A stretch of 64,000 nt of DNA from Umezawaea endophytica (GTDB lineage Bacteria; Actinomycetota; Actinomycetes; Mycobacteriales; Pseudonocardiaceae). Made by a program: the position numbers and the translations under genes. The notes under the pieces are model-generated. The model made no database searches. It was not told the DNA's origin and was given only the letters and a program-made list of their open reading frames with translations. The stretch is taken from positions 28,522 to 92,521 of the forward strand of contig NZ_JANYMP010000005.1 of the NCBI RefSeq assembly GCF_025061645.1, read 5' to 3'. Shown one piece after another: positions 16,499 to 24,736 of this stretch. Numbering within the stretch: position 1 is the first letter of the stretch; each line of letters begins with the position of its first letter.

Positions 16499-16843
16499 AT
16501 GACTTGTCCTCCCACGACCGAGCGCCTGGACGTCGTGCCCGCCGATGGCGACCTCGACATGATCAGCGCTTCCGACCTCGCGATCGACCTGGGCCTGGCC
16601 CTGTCCGCCAGGCCGCGGGCGGTGATCGCCGACCTGACCGCGGTGCGGTTCGTCTCCGCTGCCGGGCTCTCCGTGCTGGAACGCGCGCACCACCACGCCG
16701 AGACGGTGGGCAGCCGGTTCGTGGTCGTGGCCGCGCAACGCTGCGTGCTGCTGCCGCTGGCGCTGACGGGGCTGGACGCGGTGCTCTCGGTGTTCCCGGA
16801 CGTGCGTGCCGTCGTCGAAGGCCTGATGAGCGGCGCTTCCTGA
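16499..16843 (+). CDS. STAS-domain anti-sigma factor antagonist, atypical site
   Basis: 114 residues, the length of SpoIIAA/RsbV proteins, with the STAS core ARPRAVIADLTAVRFVSAAG. In SpoIIAA the phosphorylated serine sits in FMDSSGL; here the aligned residues are FVSAAGL, so the canonical serine is alanine and a serine occupies the preceding aspartate position. A good AGGAGGT precedes ATG 16499. It converges with an anti-sigma-type kinase gene 12 bases away, a typical partner-switching pair. Confidence 0.82.
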   Translation: MTCPPTTERLDVVPADGDLDMISASDLAIDLGLALSARPRAVIADLTAVRFVSAAGLSVLERAHHHAETVGSRFVVVAAQRCVLLPLALTGLDAVLSVFPDVRAVVEGLMSGAS

Positions 16844-16855
16844 CCACTGCCCAGG

Positions 16856-17422
16856 TCAGGCCAGGGTCATCGCGGCCCAGACGGTCTTGGTGCGCTCGCC
16901 CCGCAGGACTCCCCACGATCGGGACAGCGTCTGCACCAGGCGCATCCCCCTCCCCCGGTAGGGGCCCGCCGTGGACTGGTTGATCAGCGGGACCAGGTCG
17001 CGCGACCCGTCGAGGACCTCGATCAGCACCTCACCTCGCCCGATCAGCACGGCCGGGTCGACGTCGCGCGGCACGTAGCTCGCGATGGTCACCTGGTGCG
17101 GGAGCCGGGCGTGGTCCACGGCGTTGGAGATCAACTCGGTGGCGACCAGCTCCACGTCGCCCACCACGTCCGGCGAGCACCAGTCCAGCGACAGCCGCAC
17201 CCGCTCCCGGACCGTGGCCAGGTCGTCGCGGGCGATCGACATCGTCAACAACGTGGTCCGCTGAGTGCCCTTGACCGGCAGGTAGACCTGGCTGGTCTGG
17301 GAGAGCAGCAGCTCGGAGGCGGGTAGGACGACCGGCCGGGACGAGCCCACCACCGGAGCCGGGTCGACGGTGATCGCGGGCCAAGTGGTCGGCCGCATGG
17401 TCGTCGCCTCGGGGTCTGCCAT
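16856..17422 (-). CDS. HATPase anti-sigma factor / serine kinase-like protein
   Basis: 188 residues from ATG 17422, chosen because GAGGAG lies 9 nt upstream (an earlier ATG at 17482 lacks one). The GHKL ATPase motifs are present: N-box ELVATELISNAVDHA, G1 VLDGSRD, G2 GRGMRLVQTLSRSWG. RsbW/SpoIIAB-like proteins bind a sigma factor and phosphorylate a STAS antagonist; the convergent STAS gene is the obvious partner. The first 60 residues are a poorly conserved extension. Confidence 0.82.
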   Translation of the reverse strand: MADPEATTMRPTTWPAITVDPAPVVGSSRPVVLPASELLLSQTSQVYLPVKGTQRTTLLTMSIARDDLATVRERVRLSLDWCSPDVVGDVELVATELISNAVDHARLPHQVTIASYVPRDVDPAVLIGRGEVLIEVLDGSRDLVPLINQSTAGPYRGRGMRLVQTLSRSWGVLRGERTKTVWAAMTLA

Positions 17423-17505
17423 GTCGAAGTGCTCCTCGTCCGCCACATCGGCGTGTCGGGTCGTGCTGTGCCATTCCACCATCGGGCACCGAGCTCGGTC
17501 GACTG

Positions 17506-17516
17506 GGGGTTACCCC
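17506..17516 (-). promoter_or_regulatory. Inverted repeat GGGGT-t-ACCCC / possible stress-sigma -10
   Basis: Read leftward this contains GGGTAA, like the GGGTA -10 of sigma-B-type promoters, about 88 bases upstream of the HATPase start. No clear GTTT -35 was found. The rest of the 327-base gap up to the TerC gene shows no further gene. Confidence 0.25.
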
Positions 17517-17749
17517 GTTCGGCGGGCTGTCACGCAAAGTCGCCCGCCCGAGTGACACCGCGTCGCGAACTCCGGCCGTGTGGTCACGCTGCGGCGTCGT
17601 CGAACAGCCTCCGGCGGCGACCCGAGCAGCGGCGGCGGATCACCCCCGCCGCACGCGTGTCCACCGGGTGGGGACGCCGTCCATCAGGCACCATCCGTGG
17701 GAGCCGGGTGTCCCGGCTGTGGTGGCGTGACTGACGGAGGGTGGACGAG

Positions 17750-18754
17750 GTGCTCGAGATCGACGGCCTCACGTGGGCCGCGACCATCGGCCTGGTGTTG
17801 GCGCTGCTGGCGGTCGACCTGGTCGTGGCGGCGCTGAGGCCGCACCGGGTCGGGTTCGCGGAGGCGACCGCCTGGTCGGTCTTCTACATCGGGGTCGCGG
17901 TCGCGTTCGGCGCCTGGCTGTGGATGGCCCACGGCGGCGAGTTCGGCACCGAGTACTTCACCGGCTACATCGTCGAGAAGTCCCTGTCGGTGGACAACCT
18001 GTTCGTGTTCGTGATCATCATGACCACGTTCGCCGTGCCCGAGGAGCACCAGCACAAGGTGCTGACGTTCGGCATCGTGCTCGCGTTGATCATGCGCGGC
18101 ATCTTCATCGCCGTGGGCGCCACGCTGCTCTCGTTGTTCTCGTTCATGTTCCTGCTGTTCGGCCTGCTGCTCATCTTCACCGCCGTGCAACTGTTCCGGC
18201 ACCGCGACGAAGACCCCGACGTGGAGAACAACGTGGTCGTCCGCACGGCCCGCCGCCTCCTGCCGCTGTCCACCGAGTACGACGGCGGGAAGCTGTTCAT
18301 CCGCCAGGGCGGCAAGCGCGTCGGCACCCCGCTGTTGATCGTGCTGGTCGCCATCGGCGGCATCGACCTGCTGTTCGCGCTGGACTCCATCCCCGCGATC
18401 TTCGGCGTCACCGAGGAGCCGTACATCGTCTTCGCCGCCAACGCCTTCGCGCTGCTCGGCCTGCGCGCCCTGTTCTTCCTGGTGAAGGGTCTTCTCGACC
18501 GGTTGGTCTACCTGTCGACGGGCCTGGCGATCATCCTGGCGTTCATCGGCGTGAAGCTGATCCTGCACTGGCTGCACGTCGACATCTCCCCCAGCGTGCC
18601 CGAGATCGCCACACCGGTCAGCCTCGGCGTGATCATCGGCGTCCTCGTGATCGTGACCGTCGCGAGCCTGATCAAGTCCCGCCAGGACCCGTCGACCAAG
18701 GCACACCCCGGTTCCCTACGAGCCTCACGCCCGCACCGGGACGAGACGCCCTGA
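17750..18754 (+). CDS. TerC-family integral membrane protein
   Basis: 334 residues from GTG 17750 (GGAGG 9 nt upstream; GTG 17741 directly abuts that site and is less likely). About nine membrane segments and TerC signatures: KSLSVDNLFVFVIIM, GGIDLLFALDSIPAIFG and ALRALFFLVKGLLD, with conserved acidic residues inside the membrane. TerC proteins are implicated in metal (Mn/Ca) efflux and loading of exported proteins, and historically in tellurite resistance. It appears monocistronic. Confidence 0.92.
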   Translation: MLEIDGLTWAATIGLVLALLAVDLVVAALRPHRVGFAEATAWSVFYIGVAVAFGAWLWMAHGGEFGTEYFTGYIVEKSLSVDNLFVFVIIMTTFAVPEEHQHKVLTFGIVLALIMRGIFIAVGATLLSLFSFMFLLFGLLLIFTAVQLFRHRDEDPDVENNVVVRTARRLLPLSTEYDGGKLFIRQGGKRVGTPLLIVLVAIGGIDLLFALDSIPAIFGVTEEPYIVFAANAFALLGLRALFFLVKGLLDRLVYLSTGLAIILAFIGVKLILHWLHVDISPSVPEIATPVSLGVIIGVLVIVTVASLIKSRQDPSTKAHPGSLRASRPHRDETP

Positions 18755-18768
18755 CGGCGACTCGGGAA

Positions 18769-19074
18769 TCACAGCTCGGTGTCCAGGAGGTAGGTGTACT
18801 GCTGGCCGGAATGCATGTCGCGCTCCTCGACGCCGCCCTGCGGTGACTTCCTCGGGTAGGACACCTTCAGCACCTTGAGCGCCGGGATCGGGTACAGCGA
18901 TACCGTCGCGGCGTCGACGCCGTAGACCGCCGCGATCGACTCGGCGCTCAACGCCGGACTCGCCGAGTAGCGGTCGAAGTTCTCCTGGCCGTCGAACATC
19001 ACGTCGACGCTGACCCAGAACGGTCCGGCCGCCTTGGACCTGACGTGCCGGGTGACCTCACTGAGCTTGGGCAC
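18769..19074 (-). CDS. DUF4387 protein
   Basis: 101 residues matching DUF4387 in length and sequence style (KAAGPFWVSVDVMFDG, YSASPALSAESIAAVYGV, LKVLKVSYPRKSPQG). DUF4387 genes almost always follow an AtuA-family gene, as here with a 17-base overlap. The two probably form one enzyme or complex. The reaction is unknown. Confidence 0.8.
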   Translation of the reverse strand: MPKLSEVTRHVRSKAAGPFWVSVDVMFDGQENFDRYSASPALSAESIAAVYGVDAATVSLYPIPALKVLKVSYPRKSPQGGVEERDMHSGQQYTYLLDTEL

Positions 19075-20458
19075 TGCTGACCAGCCTTCCTGCGGAGGGG
19101 GTTTCGAGCGTCTCGATCCGGACGAGTTCCAGCGGGTGCTCGACGCTCACGACGTGGTTGAGCACGAACTGGTAGACGGCCCCGCGGTCGATGTCGCCGG
19201 GGCTGAACGCCCAGCCGTAGCTGGGCAGCTCCATGCCCGAGCGGAGCGGCATGTGGAAGAAGTACGGGTTGCAGGCCTTGGCGACCTCGCTCGCCAAGGC
19301 CTGGGTGTTGGCGGTGATGACCGCCATCAGGCCGATCTCGAGCGGCACCGAGCCCGGCGCGGGCGGCATCCCGCTCACCCCGTTCCACCCGTACATCCGC
19401 AGCGAGATGTGGAACTCGTCCTCGTCGAGACCGGTCGCCGACTTCGCCCGTTCGGTCAGGACGAACAGCATCTTGTCGTGGAACGCCTGCGGTTCGGCCA
19501 GCACGTCCGGGTCGGTGATACCGACGATCATGATGGTCTGGAACAGGTTCCCCGAGGCGCCCTCCAGCTTCATCGTGTACGGCTGCGGGGTCCACTTCGA
19601 GCCGGTCACGCGCACCTTGGCCTCGGTCACCTGGACGTACTCGCAGTCCTGGACGTCGAGTTCACCGCCGGGCTCGGTCAGCTTCCACGGGTTCTTGTTC
19701 TCGTAGAGGAGGTGGACCGGGATGCTGTCCGTCGTCGCCCGGAACCGCGGGTCCACCGGTTCGACGTCGAAACCGTCCTCGTGGATCTCGATCAGCACCC
19801 CGCGCTGCCCGGTCGCGGCCGTGGTCGCCTGGGCCCCGCACTCGGCGATCTTGCCCGCGTGCCAGGACGGCCCGGCGGGCGCGCCCTTCCAGAGCGGGTA
19901 GGCCGCGATGACCGCCGGGTCGGAGGAACGGCCGCCGATGACGATGTCGGCACCGGCGTCCAGCGCGGCGAAGTACGGCTCGGGGCCCATCAGCGCGACG
20001 ATGTGCAGGCAGGTGTCGATGGTCTCCTCGTCGAGGTCACCCAGCGGGGGCAGGGCGGCGATCTTGCCGTCGGCGAGCTTCTGCTTGACGAGCCGGGGCG
20101 ACTGCTCCGAGTACAGCAGCGCGATCTTCGGCGTGTAGCCCCGTTCCTCGGCGATCTCCAGCACGATGTCCCGCGTCCAGTCGACGTTCAGGTCACCGCC
20201 CGCCTGACCGGACGTGCCGATGAGGATCGGGATCCCCGCCGTGTGCTGCATGCCCATGAGCAGCTCCAGGTCCTTCTTGACCGAGCCGCGGTCGTTCTTG
20301 GACATGCCCTTGGCCAGGTACGCCGCGCCGCTGTCCGTCGAACCGGCGTCCACCGCGATCGCGTGGGGACCGAGCGCCAGGGCGTGGTCGACTTCTTCGG
20401 GGAACATCCCGGCACCCAGAGAGCCTTGGGGCACGAAGACTTTGACGGATGTGTACAT
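19058..20458 (-). CDS. AtuA-family protein (DUF1446)
   Basis: 466 residues. Start ATG 20458 (MYTSVKVFVPQGSLGAGMFP) with GAGGAAGG upstream; earlier starts would add an unlikely extension. Conserved features include IAVDAGSTDSGAAYLAKGMS, GTSGQAGGD and ADIVIGGRSSDPAVIAAYPL, typical of AtuA/DUF1446 proteins. AtuA was named for acyclic terpene use in Pseudomonas, but the other atu genes are absent here, so the substrate cannot be named. It forms an operon with DUF4387 behind an AT-rich control region. Confidence 0.83.
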   Translation of the reverse strand: MYTSVKVFVPQGSLGAGMFPEEVDHALALGPHAIAVDAGSTDSGAAYLAKGMSKNDRGSVKKDLELLMGMQHTAGIPILIGTSGQAGGDLNVDWTRDIVLEIAEERGYTPKIALLYSEQSPRLVKQKLADGKIAALPPLGDLDEETIDTCLHIVALMGPEPYFAALDAGADIVIGGRSSDPAVIAAYPLWKGAPAGPSWHAGKIAECGAQATTAATGQRGVLIEIHEDGFDVEPVDPRFRATTDSIPVHLLYENKNPWKLTEPGGELDVQDCEYVQVTEAKVRVTGSKWTPQPYTMKLEGASGNLFQTIMIVGITDPDVLAEPQAFHDKMLFVLTERAKSATGLDEDEFHISLRMYGWNGVSGMPPAPGSVPLEIGLMAVITANTQALASEVAKACNPYFFHMPLRSGMELPSYGWAFSPGDIDRGAVYQFVLNHVVSVEHPLELVRIETLETPSAGRLVSSAQAQ

Positions 20459-20521
20459 GGCGCCTTCCTCTTGCGGTGGTGGGGCGGGGGTCTTGGACGG
20501 CATGACACGAGCGTAGCAGTT

Positions 20522-20570
20522 TTGCTGTAGCAAGAACTGCAAAAGTTGCTTAGTGATTTTGCTATAGCAT
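20522..20570 (-). promoter_or_regulatory. AT-rich control region with repeated TTGCTRTAGCAW
   Basis: Two near-palindromes, TTGCTGTAGCAA (20522-20533) and TTGCTATAGCAT (20559-20570), have centres 37 bases apart (about 3.5 helical turns). TTTTGC and GCAAAA elements lie between them. The second contains a perfect TGCTATAGCA and spans the stop codon of the upstream gene. It lies 65-110 bases upstream of the AtuA gene and stands out from the GC-rich surroundings, so it is probably an operator/promoter. Confidence 0.55.
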
Positions 20571-21821
20571 ATGCGGTAGAGTGTCGACGCGGTGCAGCAC
20601 CGCGCCCGTCGCGACGTCGAGCACCTCGACCAGGTGCGCCGAGCGCTGCACCGCGATCCACGGAAGTTCGTGGTGGATCAGCACCGGCCCGTCGAACTCG
20701 ACGACCGTGCGCCCGCCCTCCGCGGTCCGCGCTCGGACGGTGTCGCCCTCGCGGGTCAGCAGCGCGTGCCCGTCGCCGATCTCCGTCAGGCTCAGCACGG
20801 TCTCGCCCGGCGGGACGGGGATGACCTCGTCGGCCCCGCCGGGCCCCCAGACCCTCCACGTGGATCCCTGCGGTGCGGCGTGCCAGAAGCGCGGCCCGAA
20901 CAGCACCTTCCCCGCGCCGTCGATCGTGGTGTGGCCGGGCGACCTGCCGGGTTCGTGCACGACCGCGGTCGACCGGCGGAGCGAGACCTCGACGCCGTGG
21001 CAGCGCAGGTTCCACCACTCCCCCGCGCGGCGGAAGTAGACGCCGAACTTCCAGAACTCGTCCATGTCGAGGTACAGCGGCGACAGGTCGTGCTCGGCCT
21101 CGTCGGCGACGCTGAAGTCGATCGGCACGCGCAGCTTCCGGAGGAAGGTGACCTGGTGGCCCTCGACGTGCACCAGCAGTTCGCCGTCGACCTCGATCAA
21201 CGAGATCAACTGCTCGGTGGTCGAACCGGACACGTAGATCGCGGCCAGTACGGGGCCCGGCAGGCGGAACCTGGCCGTCGGCGTGCCGCACCGCCACAGC
21301 ACCAGTTCGTCCGGCCCGTCACCGCGAGCGACCAACGACGGACCCGAACTGGGGAAGACCGGGAACCGCAGCGCCGTGCCCCGCGCCCCGGATCCCAGCA
21401 ACCGCAGGCACTCCTGCTCCGACGGCACCGTGACGTCGACCCACACGTCCCCCACCGCCACCCTCACGGACCCGTCGCCGTTGTCGGACAACACGACCGT
21501 GCGCTCGCGCGGCTGCTCCGCCCCGTCGGCGAAGGTGAACCCCTGAGCAGGCGCGACCCGTGAGACCAGCCACTCCGTGCCGATCCGGTTCCAGTGGCAG
21601 GCGGTCACCGGCAGGACCCGGAGGCTCTCGGCCCGCCGCTCCAGCGCCACGAGCACCGCCAACCGCACCAGGTCCAGGCGGAGGGAGAAGTCCGGCCGGT
21701 CGTCCAGCAGCGCTTGGACCCACCGACCTTCGGGCGACACCAGTTCGGCGATGGCGTCCACCACCGCGCGGAACTCCGGCCCCTGATCGACACCGACGAG
21801 CACGGGCACGGTCGTTCTCAT
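20562..21821 (-). CDS. Hypothetical protein, beta-rich
   Basis: 419 residues from ATG 21821 (AGGGGG 6 nt upstream). No known catalytic motif, signal peptide or membrane helix. The C-terminal 250 residues are rich in short strands with Trp and Asp-Gly turns (FWKFGVYFRRAGEWWNLRCH, VWGPGGADEVIPVPPGETVL), suggesting a beta-propeller-like fold. The N-terminus is helical. It may be co-transcribed with the AtuA operon downstream, but an operator-like element separates them. Function unknown. Confidence 0.6.
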   Translation of the reverse strand: MRTTVPVLVGVDQGPEFRAVVDAIAELVSPEGRWVQALLDDRPDFSLRLDLVRLAVLVALERRAESLRVLPVTACHWNRIGTEWLVSRVAPAQGFTFADGAEQPRERTVVLSDNGDGSVRVAVGDVWVDVTVPSEQECLRLLGSGARGTALRFPVFPSSGPSLVARGDGPDELVLWRCGTPTARFRLPGPVLAAIYVSGSTTEQLISLIEVDGELLVHVEGHQVTFLRKLRVPIDFSVADEAEHDLSPLYLDMDEFWKFGVYFRRAGEWWNLRCHGVEVSLRRSTAVVHEPGRSPGHTTIDGAGKVLFGPRFWHAAPQGSTWRVWGPGGADEVIPVPPGETVLSLTEIGDGHALLTREGDTVRARTAEGGRTVVEFDGPVLIHHELPWIAVQRSAHLVEVLDVATGAVLHRVDTLPHML

Positions 21822-21847
21822 GGTCAACCCCCTGTCCAGCGATCGTC

Positions 21848-21859
21848 CCCTGTGCAGGG
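21848..21859. promoter_or_regulatory. Inverted repeat CCCTG-tg-CAGGG between divergent genes
   Basis: A short palindrome in the 149-base gap between the hypothetical gene and the MFS gene; the CCCCTGT half also occurs 18 bases away as a direct repeat. A possible operator, weakly supported. Confidence 0.25.
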
Positions 21860-21970
21860 TCTCATCGTCTCTGACATGGTGAGGTTCGCCGACCTGCCTC
21901 AAGTGCGCAGCGGCTGCGAGCAAAACACCACGGCGTAGCTGGACGGGGCCTGACCGGAGGAATTCCCGAA

Positions 21971-23227
21971 GTGCCGACGAAGGAATCCGACGACGTCAAG
22001 GTGAGGCTGGGAGGTCGGTTCTACAGGCTCTTCGGTGCCACGCTGGTGTCGGCCGTCGGTACCGGTATGCACGCCGCCGCGTTGCCCCTGCTGGCCTTGC
22101 AGAGCACCAGCAGTCCGATGGCGTTGAGCTTCGTCGTCATGGCCGCCGAGATTCCCTGGGTGCTGCTGTCGCTGCACGCCGGTGTCGTGGTGGACCGGCT
22201 GGATCGCCGACGGGTGATGGTGTGGGCGGACCTGGGGCGGTTCGGCGTCCTGGTCGTTCTCGCGTCGCTGATCGTGACCGCTCGGGTGAACCTGGTATGG
22301 CTGGTGCTGGCGGCGTTCCTGTTGGGGGTCGGCCAGGTCTTCTTCGACCTCGCCGCCCAGTCGGCCATTCCCGACTTCGTGTCGCGGGATCCGCGGACCC
22401 TGGCGACGGCGAACGGGCGGATCGTCGCGGCGGAGAGCAACGGTGAGGACTTCGTGGGGCCTCCGGTCGGCTCCGCGCTGTTCGGCGTGTGGAACGTCCT
22501 GCCGTTCGCGGGCAACGCTCTCTCGTTCGTCGCCAGCGGTCTGTTGATCCTCTCGATCCGGACGGACGCCAAGCCGGAGGAGAAGTCCGAGGCTCCGCGC
22601 CAGAGCGTGCGGAGCGACATCGCCGAGGGCGTTCGGTGGTTGTTCCGAAACCGCACCCTACGGGCCCTGGCCACGGTTTCCTGTCTCGGCAACGTCGCCG
22701 TCACCGCCCAGTTCGCGATGCTCGCGCTGCTGGCCAAGGAAGTTCTCGGACTTCCGGACTTCGGCTTCGGCCTGTTGTTGACGGCCACCGCGGTCGGCGC
22801 GACGTTCGGAGGGCTGGCCGCCGCGGCGGCCAGCAAGCGATTCGGTCCCGGCACGGTGATGCTCGCGGGCAAAGCAGGCGTGGGAGCGGCCATCCTGGTT
22901 CTGGGACTCGTCGCCAATTCGTGGGTCGCGGCCGCGATGATGATGGCGACCGGTGCGTTGATGACGGCGGAGAAGGTCGTCGTGAGTACCTTGCGCCAGC
23001 AGATCGTGCCCGGTGAACTCCTGGGGAGGGTGCTCTCGTCGAGCAGACTGGTGGTGATGATCGGCGGGCCGATCGGTGCGGCGCTGGGCGGTGTTCTCGC
23101 CAGTGTGTTCGCCGTTCAGGTCTCGTACGTCGCCGCCGGCGCTTTCCTCCTCGTGGTGGCGCTGGCCTTCTATCCCGTGCTGAACAACCGAGCCCTGGCA
23201 CGCGCTGCTGATGGAGCAGCCGGGTAA
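21971..23227 (+). CDS. MFS transporter
   Basis: 418 residues from GTG 21971 (GGAGG upstream), about twelve membrane segments in two halves. The DRLDRRRVMVWADLGR loop between helices 2 and 3 is the MFS motif A, and the layout fits the MFS_3/enterobactin-exporter group. It converges with the last gene of the hydrazine-type operon, only 18 bases apart, and could export that product; this is inference from position. Confidence 0.85.
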   Translation: MPTKESDDVKVRLGGRFYRLFGATLVSAVGTGMHAAALPLLALQSTSSPMALSFVVMAAEIPWVLLSLHAGVVVDRLDRRRVMVWADLGRFGVLVVLASLIVTARVNLVWLVLAAFLLGVGQVFFDLAAQSAIPDFVSRDPRTLATANGRIVAAESNGEDFVGPPVGSALFGVWNVLPFAGNALSFVASGLLILSIRTDAKPEEKSEAPRQSVRSDIAEGVRWLFRNRTLRALATVSCLGNVAVTAQFAMLALLAKEVLGLPDFGFGLLLTATAVGATFGGLAAAAASKRFGPGTVMLAGKAGVGAAILVLGLVANSWVAAAMMMATGALMTAEKVVVSTLRQQIVPGELLGRVLSSSRLVVMIGGPIGAALGGVLASVFAVQVSYVAAGAFLLVVALAFYPVLNNRALARAADGAAG

Positions 23228-23245
23228 CCGGGAACCCGCCCGTGC

Positions 23246-24724
23246 CTAGAGATCAGCGAACTCGTCGAGCAGGGTGGCTGCCACTTGGACGTCGAGGGTG
23301 AGCTGGCGGTCGACCATGGTCGGGCTCAGCACCGCTGCCGCCAGGTCGTAGGCGGTGCGGGCCGGGGAGCCGCCGGCGGGTGAGGTGTGCCGCAGCCTGA
23401 GGGTTCGGAGTGCGGCGACCAGTTCGCAGGCGAGCAGCAGTCTGAAGGCGGTCAAGGACTTCAGTGCCGAGCGGGCGGACAGGTAGGCGAAGCTGGAGTG
23501 CTCCTCCATGCCGCGCGACACGACGGCGTTGCCCAGGCTCGCGGGCTCGGCCAGGTGGCGGACCTCGGCCAGTGCGGAGTTCGCGCCGTATTCGAGGAGC
23601 ATCACGCCTGAGCTGCCCGCGGCGCCGTCGGCCAGGAACGGGCGCAGGCCGGTGAACGCGGGTTCGACCAGTGTGGCCAGGCGGGCGGTGGACAGTTGGC
23701 CGGTGTGCAGCAGGGCGAGGCGGGTCCGGTCCAGCGCCTGGCCCAGGTACGCGCAGTGGAAGGCGCCGTGGTGGTAGGCCGCGTCGTCGTCCGGCCAGAT
23801 GAGCGGGTTCTCGGCGGCCGCGTTGATCTCGATCGTCAGGACGCGGCCCAGGTCCTCGACCGCGTCCAGCGCGGGCCCGTGGATCTGGGGGAAGCAGCGG
23901 AAGCCGAACGGGTCCTGGAGCCGGGCGGCGGGAGTGGTCGGTGGCCCCAGGAGTCTGCGCAGCTCGGCCGCGACTCGGACCTGACCGGCGTGCGGTCGGG
24001 CCGCGTGGACGGTTTCGGCCAGCGCCTCGCGGGAGCCGTCGACGGCGAGGAACGACAACGCCGTCACGACGTGGGTCGCCCGCAGCAGTGTCCGGGCGGT
24101 GTGCCAGGCGAGCGCGGCGATGCCGATGGTCAACGCGTTGCTGCTCATCAAGGCCAGCGCGTCGCCCGAGTCGATGACGATCGGCTTGGGGTGCGGGGTC
24201 GGACCGAGCCAGGAGCGCTCCCCGATGAGGGCGAGGCCGGTTTCGGCCAGTGCGGTGAGGTCGCCGGTGCCTATCGAGCCGAACTCGTGCACGGCGGGGT
24301 AGGCGCCGGTGTTGAGGGCGTCGGCCAGGGCCTCGACGACCGCGACGCCCAGGCCCGCGCCGCCTGCCAGCAACTGGTTGAGGCGGATGACCATCATGGC
24401 GCGGACCAGGTCCTCGGGGAGCAGCTCGCCAAGGCCGCTCGCGTGGCTGCGCAGGAGCCGCAAGGCGTGGTCGGCGTGGTCGTCCTGGTGGACGGCCTCG
24501 GTGCGGTTGGCGCCGACCCCGGTGGTGCGACCGTAGACCTCCTGGCGGAACACCAGGCTTCGCGCCGTGCGCCACGAGGCCTCGACGCGCGCGAGTCCGG
24601 CGTGGTGGAGCACCACGGGTGCGTGGAGTCGGGCGACTCGGACCACCTCGTCCGCGGACAGGGTCCGTCCGGTGAGGACGACGGGGTGGGAAACGGAGGT
24701 CGGGACTTCGACTTCGAGCGACAT
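23246..24724 (-). CDS. HAL/PAL-family aromatic amino acid lyase homologue without normal MIO motif
   Basis: 492 residues, full length for the family. Family signatures are present: VYGRTTGVGANRTEA near 63, LQDPFGFRCFPQIHG near 265 and EINAAAENPLIWPDD near 300. The cofactor loop is altered. The usual G-S-x-G-A-S-G-D-L reads G-S-I-G-T-G-D-L (residues 149-156), one residue shorter and without the serine that forms the MIO group. Thr153 in Gly-Thr-Gly might substitute, or the protein may do different chemistry. It is the last gene of the operon, 12 bases after the PNPOx-GNAT gene, with ATG at 24724. Confidence 0.83.
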   Translation of the reverse strand: MSLEVEVPTSVSHPVVLTGRTLSADEVVRVARLHAPVVLHHAGLARVEASWRTARSLVFRQEVYGRTTGVGANRTEAVHQDDHADHALRLLRSHASGLGELLPEDLVRAMMVIRLNQLLAGGAGLGVAVVEALADALNTGAYPAVHEFGSIGTGDLTALAETGLALIGERSWLGPTPHPKPIVIDSGDALALMSSNALTIGIAALAWHTARTLLRATHVVTALSFLAVDGSREALAETVHAARPHAGQVRVAAELRRLLGPPTTPAARLQDPFGFRCFPQIHGPALDAVEDLGRVLTIEINAAAENPLIWPDDDAAYHHGAFHCAYLGQALDRTRLALLHTGQLSTARLATLVEPAFTGLRPFLADGAAGSSGVMLLEYGANSALAEVRHLAEPASLGNAVVSRGMEEHSSFAYLSARSALKSLTAFRLLLACELVAALRTLRLRHTSPAGGSPARTAYDLAAAVLSPTMVDRQLTLDVQVAATLLDEFADL

Positions 24725-24736
24725 GAGGTTCTTCGT

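Noticed and set aside
18769..20458. Naming the AtuA pair as an acyclic terpene degradation pathway
   Set aside because: None of the other atu/liu enzymes are present; only the family name suggests terpenes.
23246..24724. A frameshift as the cause of the altered lyase motif
   Set aside because: The reading frame is intact on both sides and the change is a clean loss of one codon's length, so a frameshift does not explain it.
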